Positions 42,913 through 54,703 of a stretch of 64,000 bases of DNA are shown here, piece by piece; positions within the stretch are counted from its first letter, which is position 1; the number at the start of each line of letters is the position of its first letter. Below the pieces are notes generated by a model. It saw only the letters and a program-made list of their open reading frames with translations. It was not told where the DNA came from and did no database searches. The stretch is from Nocardia higoensis (GTDB lineage: Bacteria; Actinomycetota; Actinomycetes; Mycobacteriales; Mycobacteriaceae): NCBI RefSeq assembly GCF_015477835.1, contig NZ_JADLQN010000001.1, positions 1,488,001-1,552,000 on the forward strand, given 5' to 3'. The position numbers were made by a program, and so were the translations under genes.

Positions 42913-43899
42913 TCAGTTCCGGCCGAGGACGCGCAGCGGGAGGGCCGCGGCGAGCGCGGTCACGACGACGAAGACGAACAGGGCGGGGATCGGGTCGAGA
43001 TCGGGCAGCCAGGTGAAGTCGGCGGCGTAGACGGCGGCCAGCATGGTGGGCGGGGCGAACACCGCGACGACAGCGGTGAGCAGGCGCAGCACGGCGCTGT
43101 GGCGCGCGCCCAGGCAGGCCGTCGCGGACTGGGCGAGGAAGCGCAGCGCGTCGTGGTCGCGTTCGGCGCGGCGCGCCACCCTGTCGACGTCGGCGACCAG
43201 GACACCGACGCGGCCGCCGAGCCCGCTGGTGCGGGTCGCCAGATCGTTGTCGAGGCGGCGGGCGGCGACGGCCAGCTGGGACTGGGTCTCCCGGACGTGC
43301 GAGACGATCCGCTCGATCTCGCCGAGCCCGTGGATCACCGTGCGCACGGCTGCCGCGCCCATGCCGCGCCCCTGCTCGGCGCTCGCCTCGGCGATCACGT
43401 CGCGCTGGGCGTTCAACTGCCGGGCGGTGTGTTCGAGAACGCGTTCGGAGGCGGCGTTGAGTGCGCCGAGCAACGCGAAGGCGACACCGTAGGAGGAGGC
43501 GGTGAGGGTGGCGTCGCCGCGCATGGCCGAGATGGCGGTCTCGAAAGGGGTGAACGGTTCGGCCGGTTGCAGAGTGACGAGGAATTCCGCGCCGAGGGCG
43601 AACACGATGGTCTCGCGTTCGACTGTTTCGCCGCGGCAGTAATTCACCGGGATGGGGAGATAGGTGTAGTCGCCGGGAATGGCGAGCCCGGCGTGCCCGT
43701 CACACCACGGAGTGAAGTCGACACCGAGCCTCTCGCGCAGAACCCCGGCGATGTGGTCGTCCCCCGCGTGCAACGGAATCCAGTGCATGCCGAGCGTTTC
43801 GGTGTCCAGGCTGTCGCCGAACGCCTCCACTGCGTTGATCGAGGATATGCCGCCCGCCGGGGCGGCGGACGGACAAGCGGCCAGGGACGGCGCGGGCAT
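42913..43899 (-). CDS. CorA-like transporter without the GMN motif
   Basis: A 328-residue protein with the CorA layout: an N-terminal alpha/beta cytoplasmic domain, a long helical stalk (about residues 150-270) and two C-terminal transmembrane helices. The pore signature is altered: where CorA has YGMNF, this protein has YAADF (about residues 291-295). GMN is needed for Mg2+ selectivity in classical CorA, so it may carry another ion or have lost transport. ATG 43899 is used. It converges with the VTT gene. Confidence 0.8.
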   Translation of the reverse strand: MPAPSLAACPSAAPAGGISSINAVEAFGDSLDTETLGMHWIPLHAGDDHIAGVLRERLGVDFTPWCDGHAGLAIPGDYTYLPIPVNYCRGETVERETIVFALGAEFLVTLQPAEPFTPFETAISAMRGDATLTASSYGVAFALLGALNAASERVLEHTARQLNAQRDVIAEASAEQGRGMGAAAVRTVIHGLGEIERIVSHVRETQSQLAVAARRLDNDLATRTSGLGGRVGVLVADVDRVARRAERDHDALRFLAQSATACLGARHSAVLRLLTAVVAVFAPPTMLAAVYAADFTWLPDLDPIPALFVFVVVTALAAALPLRVLGRN

Positions 43900-44305
43900 C
43901 AGCTGCTCACCCCACTTCGGTTCGTCGGAGGACGGCGCGCGAACTCGCGCCGTCGTTCATTAAATCGGCGGCGCCGAGCATCGGTCAATCGAGGAAGACA
44001 GTATTCGGCGTCCGTTCACCCATCGTATCGATCGAATCGAATGCCCATGGGAGGCAACAAAAGCGAGCGGACTTCCGGCTATCGCGCGGGCGCTGGCGGT
44101 TCCGTGGGCAAGCTACCGGCCATCGACTGCGAAGGACCGCCGAAGATCGGCAATTCCGACATCGGGCGCTTCGAGGAATTCCGGGCGGCAATGGATGATT
44201 CGCCGCTGAATCAGGACCGCCGGAGCCCGAACATCAAGGGACAGCAGTTCTTCAGCAATCTTTCCGATGTGGGGCGTGTCACCAGCGGTCCGCGGCGCGC
44301 GGCAC
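43900..44305. other. Intergenic region with a strong inverted repeat
   Basis: About 400 bases between the CorA-like and SPFH genes. A perfect 9-bp inverted repeat, GACGGCGCG (43931-43939) and CGCGCCGTC (43946-43954), lies 32 bases upstream of the CorA-like start and may form a leader stem or operator. A plus-strand frame from ATG 44041 (MPMGGNKSERTSGYRAG) runs into the SPFH gene on the other strand and has no ribosome-binding site, so I do not call it. Confidence 0.45.
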
Positions 44306-45673
44306 TCAGGGCCTGCCGTAACCCTCCGGAGGCGTCTCGTACCCCTGGGGCGGACGACCGTAGCCTTCCTGCGGCCGACCCTGCGGCGGGGTGTGGCCCT
44401 GCGCCGGTCCGCCGTGCGGCGGCTGCGGCTGCTGGGTGTGCGCCTCCGGCGGCTGGACCAGCCCACGACCGGGCTGCCACGACTGCTGCTCGAGCTGCGG
44501 CGGAGCGGACTGCTGAGGCGCGGGTGGCTGCGGGGCGGGCGCGGGCGGCGCGGCATGGGCACGCGGAGCCGGGATCGGATCGTCGACGGGCTTGCGCGCG
44601 GTCTCCTCCGCGGCACGCACGGCGCGCTGGATGGTGGGGTCGCTGGTCATGTCGAACCAGTCGGCCACGTCGGAATCGTCCTCCACCTTCGGCGCGGCGA
44701 CCTCCTCGGCGGGCGGCTCGTAGCGGAACACGCCGTCCTCGCCCCTGGTGCCGAAATTACGGGCGAAGCCCTCCAGCGCCTTGCCGAAATCGCTGGGCAC
44801 CATCCACACCTTGTTGGCATCGCCGCGCGCGACCATCGGCAGCGTCTGCATGTACTGGTAGGCCAGCAGCTCGGGGGTCGGCTTGCCCGCCTTGATCGCG
44901 GCGAAGACCTTCTCGATGGCCTTGGCCTGGCCCTGCGCCTGCAGGTAGGCCGCGGCGCGCTCACCCTGCGCGCGCAGGATGCGGCCCTGGCGCTCGCCCT
45001 CGGCGGACAGGATGGCCGACTGCTTGGCGCCCTCGGCCGCCAGGATCTGCGCCTGCTTGGCGCCCTCGGCGGTCTTGATCTGCGATTCGCGGGTGCCCTC
45101 GGCGGTGAGGATCATCGCCCGCTTCTCACGGTCGGCCTTCATCTGCTTTTCCATCGACTCCTGGATCGACGGCGGCGGATCGATCGCCTTGAGTTCGACG
45201 CGGGCGACCCGCAGGCCCCAGCGGCCGGTGGCCTCGTCGAGCACCCCGCGCAGCTGGTTGTTGATCTGGTCGCGGGAGGTCAGCGTCTCTTCGAGCGTCA
45301 TGCCACCGACCACGTTGCGCAGCGTGGTGACGGTGAGCTGTTCGACCGCGGCGATGTAGTTGCTGATCTCGTAGACCGCGGCCTGCGGGTTGGTGACCTG
45401 GAAGTAGACCACCGAATCGATCTGCAGGGTCAGGTTGTCCTGGGTGATCACCGGTTGCGGCGGGAAGGACACCACGCGCTCACGCAGATCGACCTTGGCG
45501 CGGATGCGGTCGGCGAAGGGAATCAGGAAGGTCAGCTGACCGGACGCGGTGCGCGAGTATCGGCCGAGGCGTTCGATGACCGCGGCCTCGGCCTGCGGCA
45601 CCAGCGCGACCGATTTGAGCACCACCACCGCGATCAAGATCACGATGACGAGTGCCACCACCAGGAATTCCAT
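44306..45673 (-). CDS. SPFH/band-7 (stomatin-like) membrane protein
   Basis: A 455-residue protein with an N-terminal membrane helix (LVVALVIVILIAVVVL), then the SPFH domain (VPQAEAAVIERLGRYSRTAS, QITVTTLRNV-type motifs, IDPPPSIQESMEKQMKADRE), a coiled-coil segment rich in Ala/Glu, and a long Pro/Gln-rich C-terminal tail. It corresponds to Rv1488. Such proteins oligomerise on membranes and organise microdomains or proteases. It follows the NfeD gene by three bases, the classical NfeD-SPFH pair. Confidence 0.93.
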   Translation of the reverse strand: MEFLVVALVIVILIAVVVLKSVALVPQAEAAVIERLGRYSRTASGQLTFLIPFADRIRAKVDLRERVVSFPPQPVITQDNLTLQIDSVVYFQVTNPQAAVYEISNYIAAVEQLTVTTLRNVVGGMTLEETLTSRDQINNQLRGVLDEATGRWGLRVARVELKAIDPPPSIQESMEKQMKADREKRAMILTAEGTRESQIKTAEGAKQAQILAAEGAKQSAILSAEGERQGRILRAQGERAAAYLQAQGQAKAIEKVFAAIKAGKPTPELLAYQYMQTLPMVARGDANKVWMVPSDFGKALEGFARNFGTRGEDGVFRYEPPAEEVAAPKVEDDSDVADWFDMTSDPTIQRAVRAAEETARKPVDDPIPAPRAHAAPPAPAPQPPAPQQSAPPQLEQQSWQPGRGLVQPPEAHTQQPQPPHGGPAQGHTPPQGRPQEGYGRPPQGYETPPEGYGRP

Positions 45674-45676
45674 CGT

Positions 45677-46117
45677 CTACGGTCCCTTCCATACGACGGC
45701 CGTCGCACCGTCGATCTGCATCACGGACACGGTCGTCCCCGGTTCGAAGACGTCCCCCACATTCATCGGCCGCGCCGTCCACACCTCGCCGCCCAGTTTC
45801 ACCAGGCCCGCGGAGTCCGACACCTGTTCGAGCACCGTCGCGGTCTTGCCCGGCAACGCGTGCACGTTGGTCAGGATGGGCGGCGCGTTGTCGAACTTCC
45901 GGCGCAATGTCGGCCGGACACCGGCGAACAGCACCAGTGTGATCACCCCGAAGACCAGCGCGTCGACCACCACGGGGAAATCGGTGAGAGCGCTGAATCC
46001 GGCCGTGCCGATGGCCGCGACGCCGAGCATCAGCAGCGTGAGCTCCCCGACCATCACTTCCGCGGCAGCGAGCAACAACCCCGCCACCAGCCAAGCAATC
46101 GCTGCCACGTTCTCCAC
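45677..46117 (-). CDS. NfeD family membrane protein
   Basis: A 146-residue protein with three to four N-terminal membrane helices (AAIAWLVAGLLLAAAEVMVG, VVVDALVFGVITLVLFAGV) and a C-terminal OB-fold (GKTATVLEQVSD, GGEVWTARPMNVGDVFEPGT). It matches Rv1487 in position and length. NfeD proteins partner with SPFH proteins, here the adjacent downstream gene. GTG 46117 (VENVAAIAW) is preferred over the longer open frame that begins in non-coding DNA. Confidence 0.9.
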   Translation of the reverse strand: MENVAAIAWLVAGLLLAAAEVMVGELTLLMLGVAAIGTAGFSALTDFPVVVDALVFGVITLVLFAGVRPTLRRKFDNAPPILTNVHALPGKTATVLEQVSDSAGLVKLGGEVWTARPMNVGDVFEPGTTVSVMQIDGATAVVWKGP

Positions 46118-46220
46118 TCTAGCCCGCGCCCGGCGATCGCGTGCCCGAGGCGAACAGTCCGATACGGGCCCGACGCGTCGCAGCACCGAAAGCAGGTTCG
46201 CGCCGGGTAGTTTCGATCAG

Positions 46221-47066
46221 GTGAGTACGCGGGACACCCATCGCTACGGCGGCGACATCTTCGCCGGACACGCCAGGACCGAGAAGCGAACTGTGCCGAC
46301 GGTCGAGGCCGGACGCGATCTGGTCGTCGAGGACGCGGCCACCGGATTCTGTGGCGCCGTCGTCGGATTCGACCGCAGCTACGACGGCGAGTTCGTGAAA
46401 CTCGAGGACGCGCGCGGCGCGGTGCGGCTGTTCGCGATGCGGGAGGCGGCCTTCCTGATCGACGGCCGACCGGTCACCCTGGTCCGCCCGAAACCCGCCG
46501 CGCCCGCGAAGCCCACCCGCTCGGCCTCGGGCTCCACCCGGGTCGAGGGGCTGCGCGCGCGGGTCGCCGAGGCCAGCCGCATCTGGGTGGAGGGCGTGCA
46601 CGACGCCGCGCTGGTCGAGCGGGTGTGGGGGCACGATCTGCGGGTGGAGGGCGTGGTCGTCGAGCATCTCGAGGGTCTGGACAACCTGGCCGAGCGGCTG
46701 GTCGAATTCGCTCCTGGACCGGGGAGGCGGGTCGGGGTGCTGGTGGATCATCTGGTGACCGGTTCCAAGGAGACCCACCTGACCACCGGGCTGGGACCGC
46801 ATGTGCTGGTCACCGGCCACCCCTTCATCGACGTGTGGCAGGCGGTGCGGCCCGCCGCGCTGGGGATCGAGGCATGGCCGCAGGTGCCGCGCGGCGAGGA
46901 CTGGAAGACCGGCGTGTGCCGCAGGCTGGGCTGGGGCACCCCGCAGGACGGGTGGCGGCGCGTCTACTCCTCGGTCGACTCGTTCCGCGATCTGGAATCG
47001 CCGCTCATCGGCGCGGTGGAACGGCTCATCGATTTCGTCACCGAGCCGACAGATACCACGCAGTAG
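46221..47066 (+). CDS. DUF3097 family protein
   Basis: A 281-residue cytoplasmic protein of the DUF3097 family: TVEAGRDLVVEDAATGFCGA, IWVEGVHDAALVERVWGHDL (a Toprim-like metal region), VGVLVDHLVTGSKETHLT and GHPFIDVWQAVRPAALGIEA. The GVHDAALVERVWG/DHLVTGSK parts recall the acidic centre of Toprim nucleases, so a nucleic-acid role is possible; the family is uncharacterised. GTG 46221 is chosen from the onset of similarity. It is divergent from NfeD. Confidence 0.88.
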   Translation: MSTRDTHRYGGDIFAGHARTEKRTVPTVEAGRDLVVEDAATGFCGAVVGFDRSYDGEFVKLEDARGAVRLFAMREAAFLIDGRPVTLVRPKPAAPAKPTRSASGSTRVEGLRARVAEASRIWVEGVHDAALVERVWGHDLRVEGVVVEHLEGLDNLAERLVEFAPGPGRRVGVLVDHLVTGSKETHLTTGLGPHVLVTGHPFIDVWQAVRPAALGIEAWPQVPRGEDWKTGVCRRLGWGTPQDGWRRVYSSVDSFRDLESPLIGAVERLIDFVTEPTDTTQ

Positions 47067-47108
47067 CCACGCTCTGCCGGTGCGCGGGCGCGAACGGCTT
47101 TATGCTCG

Positions 47109-47924
47109 ATGATTATGTGCTCTCCAAGTGCCACGCTGACGGTGTGGGCCGGCTCCTGGCTGGCCGGTAACAGTGCGCCCGACGACGTCCTCGGGGCGTT
47201 GCACGCGTGGGCGCCGAGACACACCATCGCCGCGGGCGACCCGGTGACCGGTGGGCGCTCCGACCTGCCGTGGTCCTATCGCGGCGAGTCCGCCGGCAGC
47301 GCGGTCATGCCGTTGCTCAAGGTGATTCGCGAGGCGATGGCGGGCGAGGGGGCTCTGGTACGCCTGGTGCTGCCGGTGCCGGGTGATGTGCGCGGACTGC
47401 CGGTCGGCACGGTGTTCGCCGCCGATGCGCTGGAAGCGGGCGAGGGCATTCTGGTGGGCACGCCCGGCAGCGAAGGCACCGGCCTGATCCCGGTCCGGGT
47501 GGACGACGACACGTTGCAGTGGACGGTCTACAGCGTCCCCGTGCCCTCGGTTCCCGGTTCGGATCTGTCGCTCGGCGAGGCCGAATACACCATGCGTGAA
47601 GCCGTTCGGGATGCCGCCGACGCGCTGATGAAGTTGCACACCACCGGCACCGGGCTCTCCGACGCGGACCCGCGCGAACTCATCGAGGCCGAACTCGCCG
47701 ACTACTCACGCCACGACTATCCGGAGTCGATTCCCCTGCGCGCCAGGCGAATTCTCGACACCGCCGATCACGTGGCGGCCATTCTCACCGTCGCCCAGCG
47801 TGAACCGGCCGCCTCGCCTACCTCGGCCAGCGCCATGAACGAGCACGAGAATCTGCTGCGTCCGCTCTGGGACGCCATCCGCGCCGCACGGCTCGTCGCG
47901 GTACACGCCTCGGCGCGCGGCTGA
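47109..47924 (+). CDS. Conserved hypothetical protein of the hemH-nfeD interval
   Basis: A 271-residue protein with no recognised domain: TVWAGSWLAGNSAPDDVLGA, VIREAMAGEGALVRLVLPVP and a helical second half (AEYTMREAVRDAADALMKLH). Mycobacteria carry a conserved hypothetical gene (Rv1486c) between ferrochelatase and nfeD in the same relative orientation, and this protein or DUF3097 fills that place. Start ATG 47109; Met3 is possible. It converges with ferrochelatase. Confidence 0.75.
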   Translation: MIMCSPSATLTVWAGSWLAGNSAPDDVLGALHAWAPRHTIAAGDPVTGGRSDLPWSYRGESAGSAVMPLLKVIREAMAGEGALVRLVLPVPGDVRGLPVGTVFAADALEAGEGILVGTPGSEGTGLIPVRVDDDTLQWTVYSVPVPSVPGSDLSLGEAEYTMREAVRDAADALMKLHTTGTGLSDADPRELIEAELADYSRHDYPESIPLRARRILDTADHVAAILTVAQREPAASPTSASAMNEHENLLRPLWDAIRAARLVAVHASARG

Positions 47925-48115
47925 ACGCACGGCTCCCGCCGGATCGGCTCAGGTCGTTCACCGGTTCACGTCCGGCGGCCGCTGCACGATCGCCAGGACC
48001 ACTTGCCTACGCGAGGGACGACAACGCCCAGACGCGGCGCGCCGACCATAGCTTGCGCACCGAGGGACGCGGGACACCGGCGTTCACCGCAGACCGTACC
48101 GCGACGACAGCCGGA

Positions 48116-49177
48116 TCAGCGACTTGCGGTCGCCGGACGACGTTGCGGCGCACAGCATCCCACCGCGCAGGGCGTGCCGTCGTCGGTGCTGCCGTAGCCC
48201 GGGACCTCGCCCAGCCGACGCGGGGTGAGTCCGTCGAGCTGCTCGCGGATCAGCTCCACGACCAGTCGCGCGAAACGCGGATCGGTGCCGGGGGTGGCCG
48301 CGCGGGCGAAGGCCATGCCGAGTTCGGCGGCTTTGTCCTTCGCCTCGTTGTCCAGGTCCCAGATCACCTCGAGGTGGTCGGAGACGAAGCCGACCGGGCA
48401 GACCACGACCGCGTCCACACCCTTGGCGGACAGGTCCTCGAGGTGGTCGCAGATGTCGGGTTCGAGCCAGGGCACCTGCGGCGGGCCCGAACGCGACTGC
48501 CAGACCAGGTCGTACTCGCCGAAACTCGCTGCGGCGGCGGACAGCCGGGCGGCCTCGCCGACCTGGCGGGTGTAGAGGTGGCCGCCGTCGGCGGGCGGGC
48601 CCGCGGCGGCGTCGGCGCTCGTCGGCACCGAGTGGGCGGTGAACACCAGCCGAGCCCGGTCACGGCGATCGGCGGGCAGTTCGGCCGTCGCGGCCCGGAT
48701 CGCGTCGGCGAACGACTCGATCAGCAGCGGATGGTCGAAGTACTGGCGCAGTTTGCGCAGGTGCGGGGCGGCATCGCCGACCGCGGCCCTGGCCCTGGCG
48801 ATGTCCTCGTGGTACTGCCGGCAGCCGGAGTATCCACCCCACGCCGAGGTCGGGAACACCAGCGCCTTGCCCACGCCGTCCTCGGCCATCCGGGCGAGGG
48901 TGTCCTCCGCCATGGGATGCCAGTTCCGGTTGCCGAAGTACACCGGCAGGGCGATGCCCGCGGCGGCGAGTTCGCGTTCGACCGCGGCGATGATGTCGCG
49001 GTTGAGCGCGTTGATCGGCGACACCCCGCCGAAGTGCAGGTAGTGCTGTGCGACCTCTTCCAGACGTTCGCGCGGCACTCCGCGGCCCCGGGTGACGTTC
49101 TCCAGGAACGGCATCACGTCTTCGGGGTGTTCGGGGCCGCCGAAGGACAGCAGCAGCAGTGCGTCGTAGGCGGCCAC
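48116..49177 (-). CDS. hemH: Ferrochelatase (actinobacterial coproporphyrin ferrochelatase type)
   Basis: A 353-residue protein with [20 protein letters not shown], the catalytic-His region [29 protein letters not shown], and [20 protein letters not shown] with the conserved His/Glu. The C-terminus has a Cys cluster (CAVGCC) that fits the [2Fe-2S] site of actinobacterial enzymes. In this phylum the enzyme inserts iron into coproporphyrin III (CpfC pathway). GTG 49177 follows AGGAGAGGA. It is in the fabG1-inhA-hemH cluster, as in M. tuberculosis (hemZ). Confidence 0.95.
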   Translation of the reverse strand: MAAYDALLLLSFGGPEHPEDVMPFLENVTRGRGVPRERLEEVAQHYLHFGGVSPINALNRDIIAAVERELAAAGIALPVYFGNRNWHPMAEDTLARMAEDGVGKALVFPTSAWGGYSGCRQYHEDIARARAAVGDAAPHLRKLRQYFDHPLLIESFADAIRAATAELPADRRDRARLVFTAHSVPTSADAAAGPPADGGHLYTRQVGEAARLSAAAASFGEYDLVWQSRSGPPQVPWLEPDICDHLEDLSAKGVDAVVVCPVGFVSDHLEVIWDLDNEAKDKAAELGMAFARAATPGTDPRFARLVVELIREQLDGLTPRRLGEVPGYGSTDDGTPCAVGCCAPQRRPATASR

Positions 49178-49197
49178 GATCGGTCCTCTCCTCGAAC

Positions 49198-50034
49198 TCA
49201 GTTGGTCGCGAAGCCTTCCGGGAACCAGGTGTTGTGGCTGGCGCCGCCGTCGACGTAGACGATGGAGCCGGTGGTGGCGGGCAGCCAGTCCGACAGCAGC
49301 GCGACGATGGACTTGCCGACAGCGGTCGCGTCGTCGACGTCCCAGCCGATCGGCGAGGCGCCGTCCCAGTAGGTGTTGAGCTGGTTGAGCTTGGCGGCGT
49401 CGTCGGTGGCGGTGCCCGCGATGGCCTTGGCGGCCAGGGTCTTGATCGGGCCGGCGGCGACCAGGTTGGAGCGGATCTTCTTGGCCTCGCCGACCTCGCG
49501 GGCGACATAGCGGTTGACCGACTCCAGCGCCGCCTTGGCCACGCCCATCCAGTTGTAGAACGGCATCGCGGTGCGCGGGTCGAAGTCCATGCCGACCAGC
49601 GAACCGCGCTCGTTCATCACCGGCAGCACCGCGCGGGCCAGCGAGGCGTAGCTCCACGCGGAGATCTCGAACGCCTTGGCGGCGTCGGGGCCGGGGCCGT
49701 CCAAGAAGGGCAGCGCGTCCGGGCCCATCAGGGTGCGCGGCGCGAACGCGATCGAGTGCAGCGCGCCGTCGAGCCCCTCGGGCGCCAGCTCGCGGATCTT
49801 GTCGGCCAGGCCGGCCAGATCCTCTTCATTGGTGATGTCCAGGCCGATGGCGGGCGGGACCTCCTGCGGCAGCCGCTTGGCGATGCGGTCGATGAGCCGC
49901 AGCCGCTCCGGGATGCCGGTGATGAGCACCTTCGCACCCTGTTCCTGCGCGATCGCGGCCGCACGGAACGCGATGGAGGCATCGGTGATGATGCCGGTGA
50001 CGAGGATGGTCTTGCCTTCGAGCAGTCCGCCCAT
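49198..50034 (-). CDS. inhA: Enoyl-ACP reductase InhA
   Basis: A 278-residue NADH-dependent enoyl-ACP reductase of the FAS-II system that makes mycolic acid precursors. Visible features are the dinucleotide-binding start [20 protein letters not shown], Ser94 in [10 protein letters not shown] (the position altered in some isoniazid-resistant mycobacteria), and the catalytic Tyr160/Lys167 in [16 protein letters not shown]. It sits between fabG1 and hemH as in mycobacteria. Its presence supports a mycolate-producing organism. Confidence 0.97.
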   Translation of the reverse strand: MGGLLEGKTILVTGIITDASIAFRAAAIAQEQGAKVLITGIPERLRLIDRIAKRLPQEVPPAIGLDITNEEDLAGLADKIRELAPEGLDGALHSIAFAPRTLMGPDALPFLDGPGPDAAKAFEISAWSYASLARAVLPVMNERGSLVGMDFDPRTAMPFYNWMGVAKAALESVNRYVAREVGEAKKIRSNLVAAGPIKTLAAKAIAGTATDDAAKLNQLNTYWDGASPIGWDVDDATAVGKSIVALLSDWLPATTGSIVYVDGGASHNTWFPEGFATN

Positions 50035-50088
50035 GAGTTCCTGATTCTCCCTGATGTCTGGTGTGCGTTGCCGCGGGCCAGCGAAAGC

Positions 50089-50883
<795 letters not shown>

Positions 50884-51888
50884 CTAGGGCAGGCGTTGGC
50901 GATAGAGCAGGCCGGTGACGATGCCCGCGGAGACCAGCAGCATGCCCAGCAGCAACCACGGCCGGCTGGCATCGCCGCGGGTGGTCTCGTAGCCGATCTG
51001 CTCCTCGAGGGTGTCGTAGACGGCGGTCAGTTCCTCGAGGCTGGACGCGGTGTAGAACTCCCCGCCGGACAGCTTGGCGATCTCACGCAGCGACTCGTTG
51101 TCGACGGGGACCTTGACCCGTTGCGAACCCTGCCCGTCCTGATCGGGGATCTCCACCGCGCCCCATTCGGTGCCGAAGGAGATCGTCGAGACCGGGATGC
51201 CCTTGTTCTTGGCCAGGCGGGCCGCGGTGAACGCGTGCCTGGGGTTGTCGACGTCCTTGTCGTCGGGCACGGTCTGCTTGCCGTCCGACATCAGCACGAT
51301 GCGCGCCGGTGGCGGGGTCTCCGCGCCGCCGAGCACGGTGGCCAGCGTCTCGATCGACTGCAGTGCGGTCAGAATGCCCTCACCGGTGGCGGTGCGCTCG
51401 GCCAGCTTGATGTTGTCGATGGCGGCCTTGGCGGCTTCCCGGCTGGTGGTCGGCGACTGCATCACCGAGGCGGTGCCCGCGAAGGTCACGAAGCCCAGGT
51501 TGATGCCGGGGGTGAGGCCGTCGACGAACTCCTTGCCCGCCTGCTGGGCCACCGAGAGCCGGTTCGGCGGTACGTCGGTGGCCTCCATGGACAGCGAAAC
51601 GTCCATCACCAGAACGACTGTCGCGCGATTGCGCGGCACCTTCTGGACCGAGGTCGGCCCGGCCGCCGCGATGGTCAGGAAGATCAGGCCGACCAGCATG
51701 AGCGCGATCGGCACGTGCCGCATCGGTGAGGGCCGCGCGGGAGCGACCTTCTCCAGCAGCTCCATATTGCTGAACCGCAGCATCTGGCGGTGCCTGGACC
51801 GCTGCACCAGGACATAGCCGAGCGCGATGAGCGCGACGACGACCAGGAAACCGAGCCAGATCAGCGCGGTGAAATGCGAAATACTCAC
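50884..51888 (-). CDS. Membrane-bound VWA-domain protein (MoxR partner)
   Basis: A 334-residue protein with two N-terminal membrane helices (FTALIWLGFLVVVALIALGY, VPIALMLVGLIFLTIAAAG), a VWA domain with an intact MIDAS (VMDVSLSMEATD) and a C-terminal membrane helix. It matches Rv1481. With MoxR and DUF58 proteins it is thought to act in envelope maturation as a chaperone or cofactor-insertion complex. GTG 51888 overlaps the DUF58 stop (GTGA), giving one operon with moxR. Confidence 0.92.
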   Translation of the reverse strand: MSISHFTALIWLGFLVVVALIALGYVLVQRSRHRQMLRFSNMELLEKVAPARPSPMRHVPIALMLVGLIFLTIAAAGPTSVQKVPRNRATVVLVMDVSLSMEATDVPPNRLSVAQQAGKEFVDGLTPGINLGFVTFAGTASVMQSPTTSREAAKAAIDNIKLAERTATGEGILTALQSIETLATVLGGAETPPPARIVLMSDGKQTVPDDKDVDNPRHAFTAARLAKNKGIPVSTISFGTEWGAVEIPDQDGQGSQRVKVPVDNESLREIAKLSGGEFYTASSLEELTAVYDTLEEQIGYETTRGDASRPWLLLGMLLVSAGIVTGLLYRQRLP

Positions 51889-52835
51889 TGACGAGGCACC
51901 CGCCCGGTCGAGGCGCCCATGCTGTGGCGCCGGGTGGACACGAACCGGACCACGTCGGCGATCCAGTCGCGATCGGTCTGCAAGCTCATCACCGGCGCGC
52001 CGCAACTGCGCAACGCCTGCGCCACCTGTTCGCGGTGGCGCACGGCGGCGGCGTGGAAGTCGGCGCGCAGGGTGGGGGTGACGCTGAATTCGCGGGTGCG
52101 GCCGGTCTCGGGATCGTGCAACACCACATCGCCCACGTCGGGCAGATCCATGTCGCGCGGGTCGAGCACTTCCACCGCGAGCAGGTCGTGGCGCGCGGAG
52201 ATCGCGCGCAGCGACCGCTGCCAATCGATCTCGCCGAGGAAGTCGCTGATGACGACCGCGAGTCCGCGTTTACGCTGCGGGCGGCGCAGCGATTCGATGG
52301 CGCCGCGCAGGTCGCCGCGCACGCCGTCGCGGGCGTGCGGGGTGGTGGCGATCGAGCGCAGCAGTGTCTGGGCGTGCACGCGGCCGCTGCGCGCCGGGAT
52401 GCGCACCAGTTGCTCGCCGGTGGCCACGACCGCGCCGATCCGGTTGCCCCCGCCGCTGGTCAGGTGTGTGACTGCGGCCGCGGCGGCGATCGCCAGGTCG
52501 CGCTTCTGGCAGGCGGCGGTGCCGAAATCGAGGCTGGCCGACAGATCGATCACCATCCACGTCTCCAGCTCGCGGTCGGCGATCATCTGCCGCACGTGCG
52601 GGTGGGTGGTGCGGGCGGTGACCGACCAATCCATCTGGCGGACGTCGTCACCCGGCTGGTAGAGCCGGGACTCCCCCGGCTCGGAACCGGGGCCGGGGAT
52701 GAGGCCGAGATGGTCGCCGTGCAGGACGCCGTCGAGACGGCGGCGCACGGTCAGCTCGAGGGTCTTCAGTGCCGCGGCCAGGCGTGCGTCGGTGAGCTCA
52801 CCCGCGCGGAAAGAGGGTGGCGCATGCGATGACAT
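51885..52835 (-). CDS. DUF58 domain protein (MoxR partner)
   Basis: A 316-residue protein with the DUF58 signature GESRLYQPGDDVRQMDWSVT and a VWA-like fold containing VIDLSASLDFGT (a MIDAS-like sequence) and AVVISDFLGEIDW. It corresponds to Rv1480. ATG 52835 is used; the open frame upstream overlaps moxR. The gene lies 13 bases after moxR and four bases over the VWA gene, so the three are co-translated. Confidence 0.92.
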   Translation of the reverse strand: MSSHAPPSFRAGELTDARLAAALKTLELTVRRRLDGVLHGDHLGLIPGPGSEPGESRLYQPGDDVRQMDWSVTARTTHPHVRQMIADRELETWMVIDLSASLDFGTAACQKRDLAIAAAAAVTHLTSGGGNRIGAVVATGEQLVRIPARSGRVHAQTLLRSIATTPHARDGVRGDLRGAIESLRRPQRKRGLAVVISDFLGEIDWQRSLRAISARHDLLAVEVLDPRDMDLPDVGDVVLHDPETGRTREFSVTPTLRADFHAAAVRHREQVAQALRSCGAPVMSLQTDRDWIADVVRFVSTRRHSMGASTGRVPRQ

Positions 52836-52848
52836 GGTCACGCCGCGG

Positions 52849-54033
<1,185 letters not shown>

Positions 54034-54114
54034 CCCCGCTTTCGCCTCGGTCTAGTGCGTGCGGCACCAACTATTCCAGGTTGTCGCCCACTGTGCCGCA
54101 TTCGGCTCCGGGTA

Positions 54115-54696
54115 TCAGCGGATTCCGGGATCGAGCAGGTGCCGGATCTGCTCCCACACCCCGCTGAGCAGGGCCGGATCGTTGTGGAGCTTGGCGAACA
54201 GCAAAGCTCCTTCCAGCTGGGCCAGCACCGCGCGGGCAGTGCCCACCGGGTCGTCGGCGCGGACATCGGCCACGATGTCGGCGACGATCGCCGTCTGTTC
54301 GTCGAAGATCTCCTGAATCCGGCTGCGAACCACAGGCTCTCGGTCGCTCAGTTCGATTCCGACGTTCGCCAGCATGCAGCCACCGAGGTTTCCGGTGGCC
54401 TCCCGATATTCGTACTGGGCCTGGAGCTGGGCGCGCACCAGAGATTCCAGGCGGGCCTCGGGTGGGGCGTCGCCGTCGCGGGCGGCCAGCCACGCGGGGC
54501 GTTGCCCTTCCCAGTAGGCATCGATCGCGGCTACCGACAGCGCCTGCTTGGAGGGGAAGAAGTGATAGAAGCTGCCCTTGCGGACCTCCGCGCGCGCGCA
54601 GATCTCCGCGACGCCGATGGCGGCATAACCGCGCTGATGCATGAGATCCCCCGCCGCGGCGAGCAGGCGTTCCCTGGCATCACTCGTCCTTCCCAT
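54115..54696 (-). CDS. TetR/AcrR family regulator
   Basis: A 193-residue TetR protein: RERLLAAAGDLMHQRGYAAI, then the recognition helix region AEVRKGSFYHFFPSKQALSV. The C-terminal TetR_C domain carries a Cys (NLGGCMLANVGIELSDREP), as in quinone- or electrophile-sensing members. ATG 54696 is used. It is divergent from the quinone-reductase remnant and nitronate monooxygenase, across a striking 50-bp inverted repeat, so it almost certainly controls both sides. Confidence 0.92.
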   Translation of the reverse strand: MGRTSDARERLLAAAGDLMHQRGYAAIGVAEICARAEVRKGSFYHFFPSKQALSVAAIDAYWEGQRPAWLAARDGDAPPEARLESLVRAQLQAQYEYREATGNLGGCMLANVGIELSDREPVVRSRIQEIFDEQTAIVADIVADVRADDPVGTARAVLAQLEGALLFAKLHNDPALLSGVWEQIRHLLDPGIR

Positions 54697-54703
54697 TCCC
54701 CCA

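Noticed and set aside
44041..44346. Plus-strand frame MPMGGNKSERTSGYRAG upstream of the SPFH gene end
   Set aside because: No ribosome-binding site and it runs into the opposite strand of a real gene without a domain.
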